The notes beneath the pieces were generated by a model, which did not search any database, was not told where the DNA came from, and was given only the letters and a program-made list of their open reading frames with translations. Positions 62,846 to 64,000 of a DNA stretch of 64,000 nt are shown here, in pieces. Position 1 is the stretch's first letter; the number at the start of each line of letters is the position of its first letter. Both the position numbers and the translations under genes were made by a program. Where the stretch lies: the NCBI GenBank assembly GCA_017619635.1, contig JAFZRZ010000071.1, positions 124,001-188,000 on the forward strand, in the 5' to 3' direction. Source of the DNA: Lachnospiraceae bacterium (GTDB lineage Bacteria; Bacillota; Clostridia; Lachnospirales; Lachnospiraceae).

Positions 62846-63259
62846 TTACAGATGACCGATAGAATTGAAGATCGTACTTGCTATCGGACCTCTCTTGTCA
62901 TCACGTTCCTTCTTTTCCTTCTTCTGTTGAGCATCAAATTCTGAAAACATCTCTGATGTTCCTCTCAACATCTTTTGTTCTGCTATCTGTTCTCCTGTGA
63001 GCATCATAAGCTGAACATTTGCATAAAATCCTGTGTCGCAATCAAGGCATACACAATTGTAGTCGTCAGGAATTTGAGGCATGAATTTGACTATCTCGCC
63101 ATTTTTGATCGATTCTTTAAATATCCAGTCATTATTATACTGGGACGATGATTTTACTATTCGTGCCGTTGCATGACTTCCACAAGCCGGACACTGCGGT
63201 ACATAGTAATAAGGTTTCTTTATCTTATTTGTGATCTTTTCAAAAAACGGATTATCCAT
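62846..63259 (-). CDS. Zinc-ribbon hypothetical protein
   Basis: A 137-residue protein with a treble-clef-like pair, CPACG (residues 23-27) and CLDCD (near 71-75), followed by a charged helical tail. It precedes the small helical protein and sortase genes (18-nt gap), so the three form an operon. Function unknown. TGGAG lies 6 nt before ATG 63259. Confidence 0.6.
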   Translation of the reverse strand: MDNPFFEKITNKIKKPYYYVPQCPACGSHATARIVKSSSQYNNDWIFKESIKNGEIVKFMPQIPDDYNCVCLDCDTGFYANVQLMMLTGEQIAEQKMLRGTSEMFSEFDAQQKKEKKERDDKRGPIASTIFNSIGHL

Positions 63260-63310
63260 ATTTGCTCCATTCTTATGTTCAACTGTCTTGTCCCTAAAAC
63301 TGCATTAAAT

Positions 63311-63337
63311 GGGCCCATATTAGCCTTATTTGGGCCC
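63311..63337. terminator. GGGCCC-containing hairpin
   Basis: GGGCCCA/TGGGCCC 7-bp stem with 13-nt loop between two minus-strand genes. There is no clear T-run, so it could be an attenuator, a processing site or a weak terminator. Confidence 0.4.
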
Positions 63338-63340
63338 GCG

Positions 63341-64000
63341 TTATTCTTTCTTTTTCTCTTTTAAAACGTCCTTAATGACCTTGTTGTATAAAATCAGCTT
63401 ATCAGAATCGGGATTGATAATTATTGAATGTCCTTTTCTTTCCGGTTCTATCTTGCTAATCGTAGTTCCGAGTGGTCTCCACCTGTTTGCCTGCTTTGAA
63501 TTCCATTTCTCGAATTCCTGTACTGTGGTAAACAGTGGCATATACATCTCGTTGTTCTTAAGGGCGTTACAATAACTGACTTTGGGATACTGTCCTTTAA
63601 GCCTTATACTTATTGATATCGGACAGAACAACATGTTGTCTTTTAATGACCTGAGGTATTTCTTTTTTCTCGTCTCCATTAATCTGTAGACGTTGGCATT
63701 TGTTTCATCGTTTAAATACTGTCTGGGCTTAACATCTGCCTTTTCTATTGAAATACGAACCCGTTCGCCCTTTATCTTCTTTAAAACGATCGTTCTGATG
63801 CCATATGAATAATATTTACTGCAATATACTTTCTGACTGAGTTTTTCGCTCCTGTCGTTACGATAAAAACGCTTGTCTTCCCCGATGAATTTATCTGCTT
63901 CTTTCATCGTATCAAAGATAAAGCACTCTCTATCTTCGGATATATAGGGCTTTTTGGTGGCGTTTGAGTATATTACAAAGAAATCTCCGATCTCTATCAG
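63341..64000 (-). CDS. Hypothetical protein, 5' end outside window
   Basis: The minus-strand frame ending at 63341 stays open to the window edge, with convincing coding sequence upstream of the first ATG (EIGDFFVIYSNATKKPYI, EDRECFIFDTMKEADKF), so the start lies beyond 64000. The visible about 219 residues are basic and unassigned. It ends 82 nt before the zinc-ribbon gene. Confidence 0.6.
   Translation of the reverse strand: MIEIGDFFVIYSNATKKPYISEDRECFIFDTMKEADKFIGEDKRFYRNDRSEKLSQKVYCSKYYSYGIRTIVLKKIKGERVRISIEKADVKPRQYLNDETNANVYRLMETRKKKYLRSLKDNMLFCPISISIRLKGQYPKVSYCNALKNNEMYMPLFTTVQEFEKWNSKQANRWRPLGTTISKIEPERKGHSIIINPDSDKLILYNKVIKDVLKEKKKE

Overview
The window is AT-rich and looks like part of a large, low-copy plasmid or chromid from a strictly anaerobic, Gram-positive Lachnospiraceae-type bacterium (Butyrivibrio or Pseudobutyrivibrio-like). 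The assignment is an inference. It rests on AGGAGG ribosome sites, Gram-positive surface proteins (InlB-type repeats, class B sortase, VaFE-like domain), an oxygen-sensitive class III ribonucleotide reductase, and an iteron-controlled Rep_3 replicon with no ribosomal or core housekeeping genes. No tRNA, rRNA or insertion sequence was seen.

Layout. 1-6.7 kb: coiled-coil degenerate-GGDEF protein, HipA-like kinase, and a split (p)ppGpp pair (HD hydrolase plus RelA/SpoT-like synthetase). 6.7-9.4 kb: origin with 17 copies of a 17-bp iteron, a second ~30-bp repeat family, and the Rep_3 initiator. 9.5-18.9 kb: tyrosine recombinase, zinc-ribbon membrane protein, regulator, VirD4/TraG coupling protein with a frameshifted acidic tail, and a PIF1-type helicase with a histone-H1-like tail. 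18.9-24.5 kb: PAPS-reductase-like enzyme behind a structured leader RNA, then HTH/nucleotidyltransferase and HipB/HipA-like toxin-antitoxin pairs. 24.5-32.3 kb: orphan cytosine methyltransferase, many small plasmid proteins each with its own terminator, ThyA, and a large protein resembling those of Ter (tellurite/stress) clusters. 32.3-32.8 kb: a candidate structured ncRNA and five exact-period 22-bp repeats. 33-41 kb: secreted protein, zeta-toxin/PHP operon, and an anti-defence operon (TPM-Lar fusion, HTH remnant, unknown protein, AcrVA2-like protein). 41-49 kb: lipid-anchored or membrane-anchored cysteine protease candidate, NrdG-NrdD, small proteins. 49-64 kb: a surface module with a 2230-residue InlB-repeat protein, GT-C-like and GT2 enzymes, a chemoreceptor, a BspA/DUF285-type repeat protein and a sortase.

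The most interesting signal is a three-unit mini-array at 61568-61684. On the minus strand each unit carries the Cas12a (type V-A) repeat hairpin, TCTAC-loop-GTAGA-T, with 23-25-nt spacers and one covarying repeat (CCTAC/GTAGG). There is no cas gene in the window. The same replicon encodes an AcrVA2-like protein, the family known to act against Cas12a. Together they suggest that the element may carry a protein-based and an RNA-based countermeasure to a host Cas12a, or that it borrows the host enzyme with its own guides.

Other recurring structure includes a repeated promoter-like architecture (TTGCAC or TTGTGC, exactly 28 nt, then CATAYT or GATATA) in front of four separate transcription units, and three genes that become whole again if one base is removed.
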